64,000 nucleotides of DNA from GCA-002282575 sp964519885 (GTDB taxonomy: Bacteria > Pseudomonadota > Gammaproteobacteria > Thiomicrospirales > Thiomicrospiraceae). The stretch's first letter is position 1. Each line of letters opens with the position of its first letter. The stretch spans positions 1-64,000 of the forward strand of contig CAZFLX010000012.1 of the NCBI GenBank assembly GCA_964519885.1, read 5' to 3'. Under the pieces are notes generated by a model that was given only the letters and a program-made list of their open reading frames with translations, searched no databases and had not been told where the DNA came from. The position numbers and the translations under genes are program-made. Below are positions 1 to 8,419 of the stretch, one piece after another.

Positions 1-347
1 ACCGCAATAACCCGATTGCCCAGTTTGAAGGCTACTACGCCAGTGTGTTTTACAGCTACTTTGCCAGTATTGGACTAGAGATTCGTTTAGAAGATGTCAC
101 CAACCGTGGTCGCATCGATATGACGGTGCTATTCAATAATCAAATTTACATTATCGAATTTAAAGTGGTGGAAACAGTTCCCGAAGGCAAGGCGATGGCA
201 CAATTAAAAGCACGCAACTACGCGCAAAAATATCAAGCACACCAACAATCCATCCACCTCATGGGTGTTGAGTTTAGTAAAGAAGCCAAAGGCTTGGTGG
301 GGTTTGAGGTGGATTCATACAACATGTTTGAAAAAAACAAACAATGA
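1..347 (+). CDS. C-terminal part of AAA-ATPase-like / PD-(D/E)XK nuclease-superfamily protein (5' end outside window)
   Basis: The open frame runs in from the left edge (first complete codon at base 3) and ends at TGA 345-347, so only about 114 C-terminal residues are visible. They match the PD-(D/E)XK domain found at the end of AAA-ATPase-like proteins (PF09820 + PF08011 families): an N-P-I-A-Q-F-E-G-Y-Y-A opening, the catalytic-type Asp in GRIDMTV, and the E-x-K motif in IIEFKV. Proteins of this family are common as multicopy genes near surface-polysaccharide loci; their cellular role is not established. Its link to the glycan genes 17 bases downstream is positional only. The ATPase half cannot be judged. 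Confidence 0.8.
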   Translation, partial: RNNPIAQFEGYYASVFYSYFASIGLEIRLEDVTNRGRIDMTVLFNNQIYIIEFKVVETVPEGKAMAQLKARNYAQKYQAHQQSIHLMGVEFSKEAKGLVGFEVDSYNMFEKNKQ

Positions 348-363
348 ATATTTAGGTAGCTAA

Positions 364-1434
364 ATGAGTGATTTATCGGCTCCATGCCCAATTGATGATT
401 GTCAGCAACTGATGAGCGTAATGGCTTTACAAGATAGGTTGTATCAGCCTGGGCATTTCTGGCAAGAAGCATCTAAAGTTCTGTTATCGTATTTAGTGAA
501 GGATGGTATTGAAGACTTTCGTCGATTGCCAGCGTCTTTATGGTTTTTTGTGCCTACCTATGGATTTCCGGGTAATGCCTTGTCAGAAGCTTTATATAAT
601 AACCTCAAAAATTTAATTGATGACAATCAAAATACAGAAAAACAAAAAAAATATTTAGAAAATTTTTTGAGTGGGTATAGTGCTGCATTGGCAGATTATA
701 GAGTTTTATCTGCTGCAGAATACGTTTGCAATAAAAATCCTAAATTAACTACATTTTCTGAAAGTAAATTTGGTAATCCGAAAGAACATTTTGAAATTGA
801 AAATAAATTTTATAGTCGGTCAGCGTTAAATTATCTGTTGGGTTTGAGTTTTTTAAAAAACTATTTAGATTTTTCAACAATCAATAATGTGCTTGAAATA
901 GGTGGTGGCTTTGGAACCTTGGGTGAAATTATTAATCAGTTGATGCCTTTCACAAGATATATTGATATTGATATACCGCCAACAATATGCTTTTCAAAGT
1001 ATTATTTGGAAAAAATTGTTGGATCGGAAGATATATCAAGCGGAGAAGTTCTAAGTGTTGAAGAAATTGAAATTGATAAACTGAAAAAGATAACTATACT
1101 CCCATCATGGAAGATTGAGAAATTAAAAGGAAAGATAGACCTTTTTATTAATTTTATTTCTTTTCAAGAAATGGAGCCAATAATTGTAGAAAATTATTTA
1201 CACCATGTTGATCGGCTCAATACAGAATGGATACTGCTTAGAAATATGAGAGAAGGAAAAGCTACGCGAGATGTTAAGCGTTATGGAGTAGAAAAAGCAA
1301 TCCTATCAGAAGATTATAAGCGAATGCTTCCTTCATACAGCTTGATTGATGTTAATGTTGTTCCATTTGGTTTCAAAACAGTAGATGGCTTTCATTCTGA
1401 ACTAATGCTGTTTAGAAGAAAAGCAGAGACCTAA
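364..1434 (+). CDS. putative sugar O-methyltransferase (NanM-like)
   Basis: This 356-residue protein has a class I SAM-binding motif (VLEIGGGFGTLGEI, around residue 178) preceded by a family-specific N-terminal region (FWQEASKVLL, FVPTYG). The layout fits the putative sugar O-methyltransferases usually found with nonulosonic-acid genes. It would O-methylate a sugar or its nucleotide-activated form in the cytoplasm; the acceptor is unknown. It starts 16 bases after the preceding gene and is 4 bases from pseG, so it is probably co-transcribed with the glycan genes. The coding sequence is visibly AT-rich, as are several later genes in the island, which is consistent with transfer. The family call is good; the substrate is inference. 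Confidence 0.7.
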   Translation: MSDLSAPCPIDDCQQLMSVMALQDRLYQPGHFWQEASKVLLSYLVKDGIEDFRRLPASLWFFVPTYGFPGNALSEALYNNLKNLIDDNQNTEKQKKYLENFLSGYSAALADYRVLSAAEYVCNKNPKLTTFSESKFGNPKEHFEIENKFYSRSALNYLLGLSFLKNYLDFSTINNVLEIGGGFGTLGEIINQLMPFTRYIDIDIPPTICFSKYYLEKIVGSEDISSGEVLSVEEIEIDKLKKITILPSWKIEKLKGKIDLFINFISFQEMEPIIVENYLHHVDRLNTEWILLRNMREGKATRDVKRYGVEKAILSEDYKRMLPSYSLIDVNVVPFGFKTVDGFHSELMLFRRKAET

Positions 1435-1438
1435 CTCA

Positions 1439-2515
1439 ATGCGTGTTGTAATACGTGCAGATGCATCTGTGTATATTGGAACAGGACATATCATGCGCTG
1501 TTTGACACTAGCGCAAGCCCTAAAAAAAATGGGAAGTTTAGTTACATTCATATGTAGATTGCATGAAGGACATTTCGTGGAGACGTTAACCAGTAATGGT
1601 TTTGAGGTATTCACACTCGAAATTAATCAGTTCGCAAACCACAATGACTATTCAGGATCAAACATTAAGCATGCCCACTGGTTAGGTGCAACTCAAGAAA
1701 TGGATGCACTGCAGTGTCGTCATGTTTTGCAACAGATAAAACCCGATTGGTTGATTGTTGATCATTATGCAATTGATCGTGATTGGCAATCTGCTCTGAA
1801 GGATTGTTACCGAAGGTTAATGGTGATTGATGATTTGGCTGATCGACATCACATTGCTGATTTGCTACTGAATCCAAATTATGGTGCAATTGCTTCTGAT
1901 TACGATAATATGTTGCCGGAACAGTGCCAATTGCTAATTGGTTCAAAATTTGCTTTGCTGCGTGAAGAGTTTTTGCAATGGCGTCAATTAAGTTTAGCTC
2001 GTCGGCATAAGACAGAGCTAAAGCAACTATTGATAACGCTGGGAGGCGCAGACAGCGATAATGTGACTGGTGAAATTCTTGATCAGCTTGCAAATATGGA
2101 CAGCTTGCATGATTTGAAAATTGTTGTTGTTATGGGTGCTAGTGCGTCACATACAAAAAGCATTAAAGATCAATCACTTCGCATGCCTTTCTCTACACAA
2201 GTCTTAACTAATGTATCAAACATGGCAGAGCTGATGACGAATGCAGACCTAGCTATCGGTGCCGCAGGCGGAACGTCATGGGAGCGTTGTTGTTTGGGTT
2301 TACCAACCATTCAGATTGCGATAGCATTCAACCAACAGCAAGTAGCGGAAAAACTAGAACAAAATGGTATTGTAAAAATGATTAAACAACCGAAAGATCT
2401 GGAGTATTTATTGAATAGCGCAGTAGAATGGATGCCAAGATTGAGTCAACTATCATCAGAAGTTTGCGATGGGAGTGGATGTGAACGAGTTGTAAACTAC
2501 CTACAAGTTAACTGA
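1439..2515 (+). CDS. pseG: UDP-2,4-diacetamido-2,4,6-trideoxy-beta-L-altropyranose hydrolase (PseG)
   Basis: PseG removes UDP from the altrose intermediate of CMP-pseudaminic acid synthesis. The 358-residue sequence has the family start (MRVVIRADAS) and the G-T-G-H motif with His at residue 17, the position of the catalytic His in characterised PseG. A C-terminal GT-B-like nucleotide-binding half contains LITLGGAD and the AIGAAGGTSWERCCLGLPT motif. Length is close to the family norm. It is separated by 4 bases from the methyltransferase and 12 from the acyl carrier protein gene. Its pathway partner pseI lies 22 kb downstream, and pseB, pseC and pseF are not in the window. A role on a related acylated intermediate is possible. 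Confidence 0.85.
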   Translation: MRVVIRADASVYIGTGHIMRCLTLAQALKKMGSLVTFICRLHEGHFVETLTSNGFEVFTLEINQFANHNDYSGSNIKHAHWLGATQEMDALQCRHVLQQIKPDWLIVDHYAIDRDWQSALKDCYRRLMVIDDLADRHHIADLLLNPNYGAIASDYDNMLPEQCQLLIGSKFALLREEFLQWRQLSLARRHKTELKQLLITLGGADSDNVTGEILDQLANMDSLHDLKIVVVMGASASHTKSIKDQSLRMPFSTQVLTNVSNMAELMTNADLAIGAAGGTSWERCCLGLPTIQIAIAFNQQQVAEKLEQNGIVKMIKQPKDLEYLLNSAVEWMPRLSQLSSEVCDGSGCERVVNYLQVN

Positions 2516-2527
2516 AAGGATATTCTA

Positions 2528-2830
2528 ATGTCAAATGTAAATATAGAGTTAGAAAAAATTATATCTAAAAAAGTTTTAGATATAGTTTCAAAATATATCA
2601 AAAATAAAAATTATCAAGAAATGGAAAATGCTCCGTTGATTGGTGATGAAGGCTTGCTTGATTCTATGAAACTCGTTTCATTGTGTTTAGAGTTAGAAGA
2701 TTTAGCGCAAGAATATGAATTTGATTTTGATTGGACATCAGATGCTGCCATGTCAAGATCTATGAGCATGTTTAGATCAGTTAAATCATTAACTGCAACT
2801 TTTTTAGAGCAAATGAGAAATTCAAAGTGA
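2528..2830 (+). CDS. acyl carrier protein
   Basis: A 100-residue acyl-carrier-protein-like protein. The motif GLLDSMKLV places a Ser at residue 46 where the 4'-phosphopantetheine arm is attached in ACPs (D-S-L/M), followed by an acidic helix (ELEDLAQEYEFDF). It is longer than a housekeeping AcpP (about 78 residues) and is encoded among glycan genes, so a dedicated carrier is likely. The stop overlaps the GTG start of the SDR gene (GTGA), which implies translational coupling. With the next three genes it forms an apparent acyl activation and transfer set. The acyl group carried is not known. Confidence 0.75.
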   Translation: MSNVNIELEKIISKKVLDIVSKYIKNKNYQEMENAPLIGDEGLLDSMKLVSLCLELEDLAQEYEFDFDWTSDAAMSRSMSMFRSVKSLTATFLEQMRNSK

Positions 2831-3504
2831 TTTTGGTTACAGGTGCAAGTAGGGGTCTAGGTTTGGCAATTTGTGAAAGATTAATTGCAAATAAAATTCC
2901 TGTATTTGGTATTGCAAGAAATGTTGAAAATTTAAATTTTCCGTCATTAGCTGCGGATATTAGTAGTTTTGAACAGCTTTCAAGTGTGGTTAAGCATATT
3001 AAAAAAATGAAAATTCCAGTTCAAGGTTTGATTAATGCCGCGGGTATTGCATCAATGAATTTAGCACTGACTACACCCAGTTCAACCGTTTCTAGAATCA
3101 TTAACACAAATTTAATAGGTACTATTTACTCATGCCAATTATTTACACCATTGTTGATCCGGAATGGATCAGGAGTAATTATTAACTTCTCTACAATTGC
3201 TGTCTCATTGGGCTTAAAGGGAGAGTCTGTCTATGTTGCTTCTAAAGCAGGTGTAGAGGCATTTACCAAAAGTTTTGCTAGAGAAGTAGCTGATTTCAAC
3301 ATAAGTGTAAATTGTATTGCACCGGGACCAATTGAGACGGATTTAATAAAAGGTGTACCAAAAAACAAAATTGAAGATGTAATTAGTCAGCAAGTTATAA
3401 AAAAGAATTTTAAAGATAAAGATGTTTGCGATTTAGTTGAGTTACTACTAGACAAAAGATCTTCTTCACTTAGTGGCGAAGTATTTCATATCGGTGGAGT
3501 CTGA
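2827..3504 (+). CDS. SDR-family oxidoreductase (FabG-like)
   Basis: A 225-residue classical short-chain dehydrogenase/reductase with the N-terminal cofactor motif TGASRGLG, the structural NAAG motif, and the catalytic Ser (NFSTIAV) plus Y-V-A-S-K. It starts at a GTG that overlaps the acyl carrier protein stop. FabG-like enzymes reduce 3-oxoacyl-ACP to 3-hydroxyacyl-ACP, so beside an ACP and an acyl ligase it may form a hydroxyacyl group. Alternatively it could reduce a keto-sugar, since SDRs are common in sugar pathways; sequence alone cannot separate these. SDR membership is certain and the substrate is inference. Confidence 0.75.
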   Translation: MILVTGASRGLGLAICERLIANKIPVFGIARNVENLNFPSLAADISSFEQLSSVVKHIKKMKIPVQGLINAAGIASMNLALTTPSSTVSRIINTNLIGTIYSCQLFTPLLIRNGSGVIINFSTIAVSLGLKGESVYVASKAGVEAFTKSFAREVADFNISVNCIAPGPIETDLIKGVPKNKIEDVISQQVIKKNFKDKDVCDLVELLLDKRSSSLSGEVFHIGGV

Positions 3505-3508
3505 TAAG

Positions 3509-4804
3509 ATGAGTTTGTTTCAACAATTATTAGAACGATGGACAGATATAGATCGTCCTTTCTTAATACAGGATGATAAATCAATTTATTTTGATGAATT
3601 AGAAAAAAAAATAAATATTGATTTATCTACAATAGAGGAAGGTGATGTTGTTGCAATAATTGGTGATTTTGAAATACAGAGCATAGTCACGTTAATTAAA
3701 TTAATTGATAAAAATGTTGTAATAGTACCATTAACTATGGAAAGCCATGTGCAACATGAGTACTTTTTTGAAGCTGCTTTAGTTGATGTAGTTATTAAAG
3801 ATAAGATGATCATCAGAAGAGATCATCAACAAAAAAATATATTACTTGATAAACTAAGGGAAGTTCATCATCCGGGACTTGTATTGTTTTCAACAGGTAC
3901 TACTGGAAACCCTAAAGCGATATTGCATGATTTTACTATTTTTTTAAAACGTTTCGAAACGCCTAGACCAACACTATCTACACTAAGTTTTTTATTGTTT
4001 GATCATATAGGTGGCTTGAATACATTGTTTCATACTCTATTTAACCAAGGAACAATTATTTCAACAAAAGATAGAAGCGTATCAAATATTCTATCATTAT
4101 GTAAAAAGTACCATATTGAAGTATTACCAACAACACCGACCTTTTTACGTATGATGTTAATGAGTGGAAGGATTCCAGATGATGTGCCTGAGTGTTTGTC
4201 AATTATTACTTATGGTACAGAGCGAATGGATCAACCCACATTAAATGCACTTTGTAAAGCATTACCAAGTGTCGATTTTCGTCAAACATTTGGTATGTCT
4301 GAATTAGGTATTTTAAGAATCAAGTCATTAGCACGTGATAGTCTTTTCATGAAGGTAGGAGGAGAAGGCGTTGAAACTAAGGTTAAAAATCAAGTACTTT
4401 ACATACGGTCAAATTCACGAATGCTTGGCTATTTAAATGCACCAAATCCTTTTGATGAGGAAGGATGGTATAACACAAAAGATATGGTTGAAGAACAAGG
4501 CGATTATATTAAAATTATCGGAAGAACCACGGAAGTTATTAATGTAGGTGGTTTGAAGTTCATGGCATCCCAAATTGAGCAGATTGCTTTAGAATTTACA
4601 GGGGTTGAATTGGTAAAAGTTGTTTCCAAAAATAACCCCATCACTGGACAACATGTGGAATTATTGGTTAACGTCATTAATGAAAAAAAATTTAATAAAG
4701 TTGAGTTTTTACAATACTTGAATGAAAATCTACCTAGACACATGGTACCTGCAAAAATAATCATTGGTGCAGTAACTGTTGGTCACAGATTTAAAAAGGG
4801 GTGA
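3509..4804 (+). CDS. AMP-forming acyl ligase (fatty-acid--CoA/ACP ligase family)
   Basis: A 431-residue adenylate-forming enzyme. It shows the phosphate-binding motif STGTTGNPK, the Y-G-T-E and QTFGMSELG motifs, and the hinge region YNTKDM followed by GRTTEVINVGG. It would activate a carboxylic acid with ATP and load it on CoA or the neighbouring carrier protein. A longer reading from GTG 3473 is possible but overlaps the SDR gene by 32 bases; ATG 3509 has a good GGTGGAG site 10 bases upstream and is preferred. The protein is shorter than typical acyl-CoA ligases (over 500 residues). An A9 run (3603-3611) lies early in the gene. Confidence 0.75.
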   Translation: MSLFQQLLERWTDIDRPFLIQDDKSIYFDELEKKINIDLSTIEEGDVVAIIGDFEIQSIVTLIKLIDKNVVIVPLTMESHVQHEYFFEAALVDVVIKDKMIIRRDHQQKNILLDKLREVHHPGLVLFSTGTTGNPKAILHDFTIFLKRFETPRPTLSTLSFLLFDHIGGLNTLFHTLFNQGTIISTKDRSVSNILSLCKKYHIEVLPTTPTFLRMMLMSGRIPDDVPECLSIITYGTERMDQPTLNALCKALPSVDFRQTFGMSELGILRIKSLARDSLFMKVGGEGVETKVKNQVLYIRSNSRMLGYLNAPNPFDEEGWYNTKDMVEEQGDYIKIIGRTTEVINVGGLKFMASQIEQIALEFTGVELVKVVSKNNPITGQHVELLVNVINEKKFNKVEFLQYLNENLPRHMVPAKIIIGAVTVGHRFKKG

Positions 4805-4809
4805 TAAAA

Positions 4810-5391
4810 ATGTTGTCCTTTAGGGAGGTTTTATTATCAGATGCACAAATGATACTAAATTGGCGATTAGATGAGTCATTATCTAAATTTATGCTTAGTG
4901 ATATTGATGATGATATAAATATTCAGAAGGAATGGGTGTCTTCTTGCTACAATAGACCTGATTATTATCATTGGATTATAGAGTATCAAAATAAGCCGGT
5001 AGGACTAATTAGTTTTTCTCAGTATTCAATTGTAGATAAATCTTGTTATTTTGGATTTTATATTGCAGAAAGCTCTGCACGAGGTATCGGTGGAATAGTG
5101 CCGCTCTATTTTTATAATTTTGCCTTCAATAAGCTTAATATTGATTGTGTAAGAGTAGAAGTAGCTTATTTCAATACTTCAGTAATAGACTTACATTTAC
5201 TGCATGGATACGATTTTGAACCAGAAAAAGATAGAATTGTTGTAAAAGTAGATAAGTCAATATTGTTCATTGGTATGAAGCTAAATCGTGAAAAATTTAA
5301 TTTAAAGAGGTTTTCTCGTTGTAAATTTTTATTTCCAATAGAAAAATGGAAAGCTATTAATAAGTCAGAAAAAATTCTAGGTAGTTATTAA
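4810..5391 (+). CDS. GNAT-family N-acyltransferase (PseH-like)
   Basis: A 193-residue GNAT-fold protein with an early NWRLDES segment like the WR motif of PseH/RimJ-type enzymes and a beta-bulge region (PVGLISFSQY; ARGIGGIVPLYF). PseH acetylates the 4-amino group of the pseudaminic-acid precursor with acetyl-CoA. ATG 4810 is chosen over GTG 4801 because AAGGGGTGA immediately upstream is a near-consensus ribosome site. Its position after ACP, reductase and ligase suggests the donor might be an acyl group made by them. The stop overlaps the next start (TAATG). Family confident, PseH activity plausible. Confidence 0.65.
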   Translation: MLSFREVLLSDAQMILNWRLDESLSKFMLSDIDDDINIQKEWVSSCYNRPDYYHWIIEYQNKPVGLISFSQYSIVDKSCYFGFYIAESSARGIGGIVPLYFYNFAFNKLNIDCVRVEVAYFNTSVIDLHLLHGYDFEPEKDRIVVKVDKSILFIGMKLNREKFNLKRFSRCKFLFPIEKWKAINKSEKILGSY

Positions 5392-5813
5392 TGAAAACCG
5401 TTATTACATACGGAACATTCGATATGTTTCATATTGGACATCTTCGTTTGTTACAACGTTTAGCTGCGCTGGGGGATCGTCTTATTGTTGCCGTTTCAAC
5501 CGATGACTTTAATGCATTAAAGGGTAAGAAAACTCTTATTCCTTATGATCAGCGTGCTGAAATTGTCGCAAATATTCAGTGTGTTGACTTGGTCATACCT
5601 GAGCAAAACTGGGATCAGAAAGCGCAGGATATTGCAAAATTTAACGTGGATGTTCTTGCGATGGGTGATGATTGGCAAGGTAAGTTTGATTTTTTAAAAT
5701 CTGAATGTGACGTGGTTTATTTGGCACGAACACAAGATGTTTCAACAACGCAGCTTAAAATCGCATTGGATCAGTTTTTAGCTGAACAGGGTGCAAAAGG
5801 ACTGTTGCAATGA
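5391..5813 (+). CDS. tagD: glycerol-3-phosphate cytidylyltransferase (TagD-like)
   Basis: A 140-residue nucleotidyltransferase of the TagD type, which makes CDP-glycerol from CTP and glycerol 3-phosphate. The catalytic H-x-G-H motif is seen as FHIGHLRLL near residue 16, and the second signature R-T-Q-D-V-S-T-T near the C terminus corresponds to the RTxGISTT motif. Length fits TagD (about 130 residues). It overlaps the preceding gene by one base and the following gene by four, and that next gene encodes a CDP-glycerol glycerophosphotransferase-like protein, which strongly supports CDP-glycerol as product. Other small cytidylyltransferases remain possible. Confidence 0.8.
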   Translation: MKTVITYGTFDMFHIGHLRLLQRLAALGDRLIVAVSTDDFNALKGKKTLIPYDQRAEIVANIQCVDLVIPEQNWDQKAQDIAKFNVDVLAMGDDWQGKFDFLKSECDVVYLARTQDVSTTQLKIALDQFLAEQGAKGLLQ

Positions 5814-7270
5814 TGCTAAAAGGCAAGCGCGTTTTAATTGCGCCTTTTACTCCTACCTCTCGTGCACTTGCCAATGCGTTGTTAGAAGATGATTCTGATA
5901 TTCAGATTATAGGCTATCTAGATAACTATAAAATCGGCGAGAACCTTTACTCTAAGCAACAGTTAGGTTTGTTAGATTATGATTTTGTTTTAATTCTGTC
6001 GCCTAATCACTTCACTAGTATCTATAATGAGTTAAAATCTGTTGTAGATTGCTCAAAATTAATAAAAGTTGACATCAAAAATTATCAATATCAGTTTTTA
6101 ACTGAAGTTCAAATAAAAAACCAAATTCGCGAAGCCTGGCATCAAAAGATCAAATTGTGGGTATTGTATGGGTTAAGTCGTGTTTATGATCGAATGGGAC
6201 GCAATCCGAACTGTTTTGTTTTTTTAGCCAAATCCTTTGTTGGTGGTAATGTTAAGGCATTTTATCTTTACGCTGCTGAACACAATAAACAGGTTACGTT
6301 GGTTACAGATAATCAAGAAGCTTACCGCGCATTTCAGGAAAGCGGCTACCAGGTAAGTTGGTTAGGAAGCTGGCAAAGTTTATTTATGATTGCTAAAGCC
6401 AAATGGATTATCCAAGATCAGGCTAACCATACAGAATATTTTGATAGCTTTGGTAAACAGCAAAAAACCTTACAAATGTGGCATGGTATCCCGTTGAAAA
6501 AACTAAGCACACAAAAAAACATGACTTATGATTTGTTGTTATCAACATCAGACTATGTTTCAAAAACTAGCCTTGCCTTGCTGTTTGAGCATCGTCAGAT
6601 CGTCAATACAGGTTATCCCCGAAATGATCTATTGCAACCTGGCCTAGTGAAGGATGAATACCTGCTGACAGATAAAACCATTTTTGCTTGGGTTCAGGCT
6701 GGCCGCGCTAAGTCGCAAAAAATTCTCATCTATATGCCAACCCATCGCGAGTATGATGTGGGTATCGACGCGCCTGGGATGAAAACTATCCCGCTTGATT
6801 GGAAGAATCTTGACCAAGACTTAGCTAAAATCGATTGCTTGATGGTGCTTAAACTGCATCCATTTGTTGAGGCGCATTATCAAAAAATCGTAAGTGATCT
6901 CAATATAAAGCGCGTCAAGTTATACCCTTCAAAGCAAGATATTTACCCTTTGTTAACCTATAGTGATCTTCTGCTCACAGACTATTCATCTGTTTATTTC
7001 GATTATTTGTTGCTCGATAAGCCCATCGTGTTTTATTGTTATGACTTTCAGCAGTATGCAGACAATAAAGATGGTTGGACATACCCTTTCGATGAATTTA
7101 CGCCGGGCGAAAAGCTATTTAGTCCTTGTCAAATTTCACTTTTTTTGAAAATTGTAGGTAATTTAAATCATGATATTTATGCATCAAATAGAAAATATCT
7201 AAAAAACAAATTATTTAATCATCCAATGAAAACAAGCTATAATGCTTCTTTATTAGATTTTTTAGATTAA
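5810..7270 (+). CDS. CDP-glycerol:glycerophosphate glycerophosphotransferase family protein (TagB/TagF-like)
   Basis: A 486-residue protein whose C-terminal part (from about residue 150) matches the CDP-glycerol glycerophosphotransferase family: QMWHGIPLKKL, the H-R-E segment in MPTHREYD, and LLTDYSSVYFDYLLL. The first about 90 residues resemble a Rossmann-type segment (RVLIAPFTPTSRALANALLED). Family members transfer glycerol phosphate from CDP-glycerol to a glycan, classically in Gram-positive teichoic acid synthesis. Coupled to the TagD-like gene by an ATGA overlap, it would add phosphoglycerol to a surface or flagellin glycan here. The acceptor is unknown. Confidence 0.75.
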   Translation: MMLKGKRVLIAPFTPTSRALANALLEDDSDIQIIGYLDNYKIGENLYSKQQLGLLDYDFVLILSPNHFTSIYNELKSVVDCSKLIKVDIKNYQYQFLTEVQIKNQIREAWHQKIKLWVLYGLSRVYDRMGRNPNCFVFLAKSFVGGNVKAFYLYAAEHNKQVTLVTDNQEAYRAFQESGYQVSWLGSWQSLFMIAKAKWIIQDQANHTEYFDSFGKQQKTLQMWHGIPLKKLSTQKNMTYDLLLSTSDYVSKTSLALLFEHRQIVNTGYPRNDLLQPGLVKDEYLLTDKTIFAWVQAGRAKSQKILIYMPTHREYDVGIDAPGMKTIPLDWKNLDQDLAKIDCLMVLKLHPFVEAHYQKIVSDLNIKRVKLYPSKQDIYPLLTYSDLLLTDYSSVYFDYLLLDKPIVFYCYDFQQYADNKDGWTYPFDEFTPGEKLFSPCQISLFLKIVGNLNHDIYASNRKYLKNKLFNHPMKTSYNASLLDFLD

Positions 7271-7302
7271 ATTAATAGCAAAATTTAATGGGGAGAGCTT
7301 GT

Positions 7303-8340
7303 ATGACTGAAGGGGTATATGAAAAATCTAAAAAAATAATCAAAGCTTGGTTGCTTCAGGAAGTAGTACGCTACCCAAGTGATGAGCCCTTTGCGATCTT
7401 TGGTACATCCTCTTACTGTCAATACCTTATGAAAAATATGGCCATATTAGGCTTTCATAGAGGGTACTATATTAGTTCATATGCAGAGGTAGATTATATA
7501 AATGGTATTTCAGTCAGACCACTTAACCAAGTGAGTACGAGTGCTTGTAGGTTTATTTTGCTTGGTAGTCTTTCTGGTGCAGATGTGCAGCATTGCATCC
7601 TTAAAGAAATGGGGGTGGAGGTAGATATTTTAAGTGTACCTAATGGATCTTATTTAAGCTCTGAATATATAGGTAATATATATGATAAAAAAAGGTTAAA
7701 ACAGCTTAAAAATATGCATGAAGGACAAACGGTTTTTATTATTGGTAACGGCCCTAGCTTAAAAAGTACTGACCCAAGAAAAATTAGTAATTTTGTAACT
7801 ATGGGAGCAAATGGTATCTGTAAGCTCGAAGGGTTCGAACCAGATTATTATTTTATGTTGGATACAGTGGCTCCAGAGTATTGGCGCGATGAAATTAATA
7901 ATTTGAGCAGTATGAAACTTGTACCGCCCAGGCTTAAAGAATGTGATTTCGATCAGATAAATGCTATTTTTTATCCAACTGTTTATCAGTTACAGGAGAA
8001 AGTGATTGATCCTTATAACTATGGGTTGCCCAGTGGACGAAGTGTTATTAGCACTATGATTTACTTTGCAATTTATATGGGATTTAAAAAAATTATTTTT
8101 ATTGGTGTGGACAATGATTATGGTAAAAACCAAAAAAACATGCACTTTTTAGAGTCCTACTACCCTGTTAAATTCGATTTTGGTACCGAGGAAGTCTTAG
8201 CAGAAATGGTAGATAGGCGTAAAGAGGGTATTAATCAAGCATTATCAGTTGCTATAGCTCATGGGGTAGAGTGCTTTGATGCGTCACCAAGAAAAAATAT
8301 GGGTATTCCAACGTATGATTTTTCACAGAATTTATTCTAA
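7303..8340 (+). CDS. DUF115 / MptE-like protein, putative glycosyltransferase
   Basis: A 345-residue protein with a DUF115/MptE-like core: TVFIIGNGPSLKSTD (around residue 145), MGANGICKLEGFEPDYYF, LPSGRSVISTMI and FIGVDNDYG. The same domain forms the core of Maf flagellin glycosyltransferases, and a G-N-G-P-S-L motif also occurs in some sialyltransferase families. The ATG at 7303 has GGGGAG 7 bases upstream and is preferred to ATG 7288. It lacks the large flanking domains of the full-length Maf encoded at 25.7 kb. A nonulosonate or phosphoglycerol-glycan transferase is possible. It is the last gene before an AT-rich gap of 79 bases. Confidence 0.6.
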   Translation: MTEGVYEKSKKIIKAWLLQEVVRYPSDEPFAIFGTSSYCQYLMKNMAILGFHRGYYISSYAEVDYINGISVRPLNQVSTSACRFILLGSLSGADVQHCILKEMGVEVDILSVPNGSYLSSEYIGNIYDKKRLKQLKNMHEGQTVFIIGNGPSLKSTDPRKISNFVTMGANGICKLEGFEPDYYFMLDTVAPEYWRDEINNLSSMKLVPPRLKECDFDQINAIFYPTVYQLQEKVIDPYNYGLPSGRSVISTMIYFAIYMGFKKIIFIGVDNDYGKNQKNMHFLESYYPVKFDFGTEEVLAEMVDRRKEGINQALSVAIAHGVECFDASPRKNMGIPTYDFSQNLF

Positions 8341-8419
8341 CATGAAATGTAGAAAATTTATTTAAATTAAATAAAGTGAAATTTAAAAAATAGTATACTT
8401 ATAAAGGTTTGATGATAAC

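Noticed and set aside
1665..2093. 142-residue minus-strand frame within pseG
   Set aside because: Shadow of pseG, whose catalytic and nucleotide-binding motifs are clear.
3473..3508. N-terminal extension of the acyl ligase
   Set aside because: Overlaps the SDR gene by 32 bases; ATG 3509 has a better ribosome site.
8371..8399. sigma-70 promoter before legB
   Set aside because: A TATACT box exists (8394-8399) but no -35 at acceptable spacing; too weak to list as a feature.
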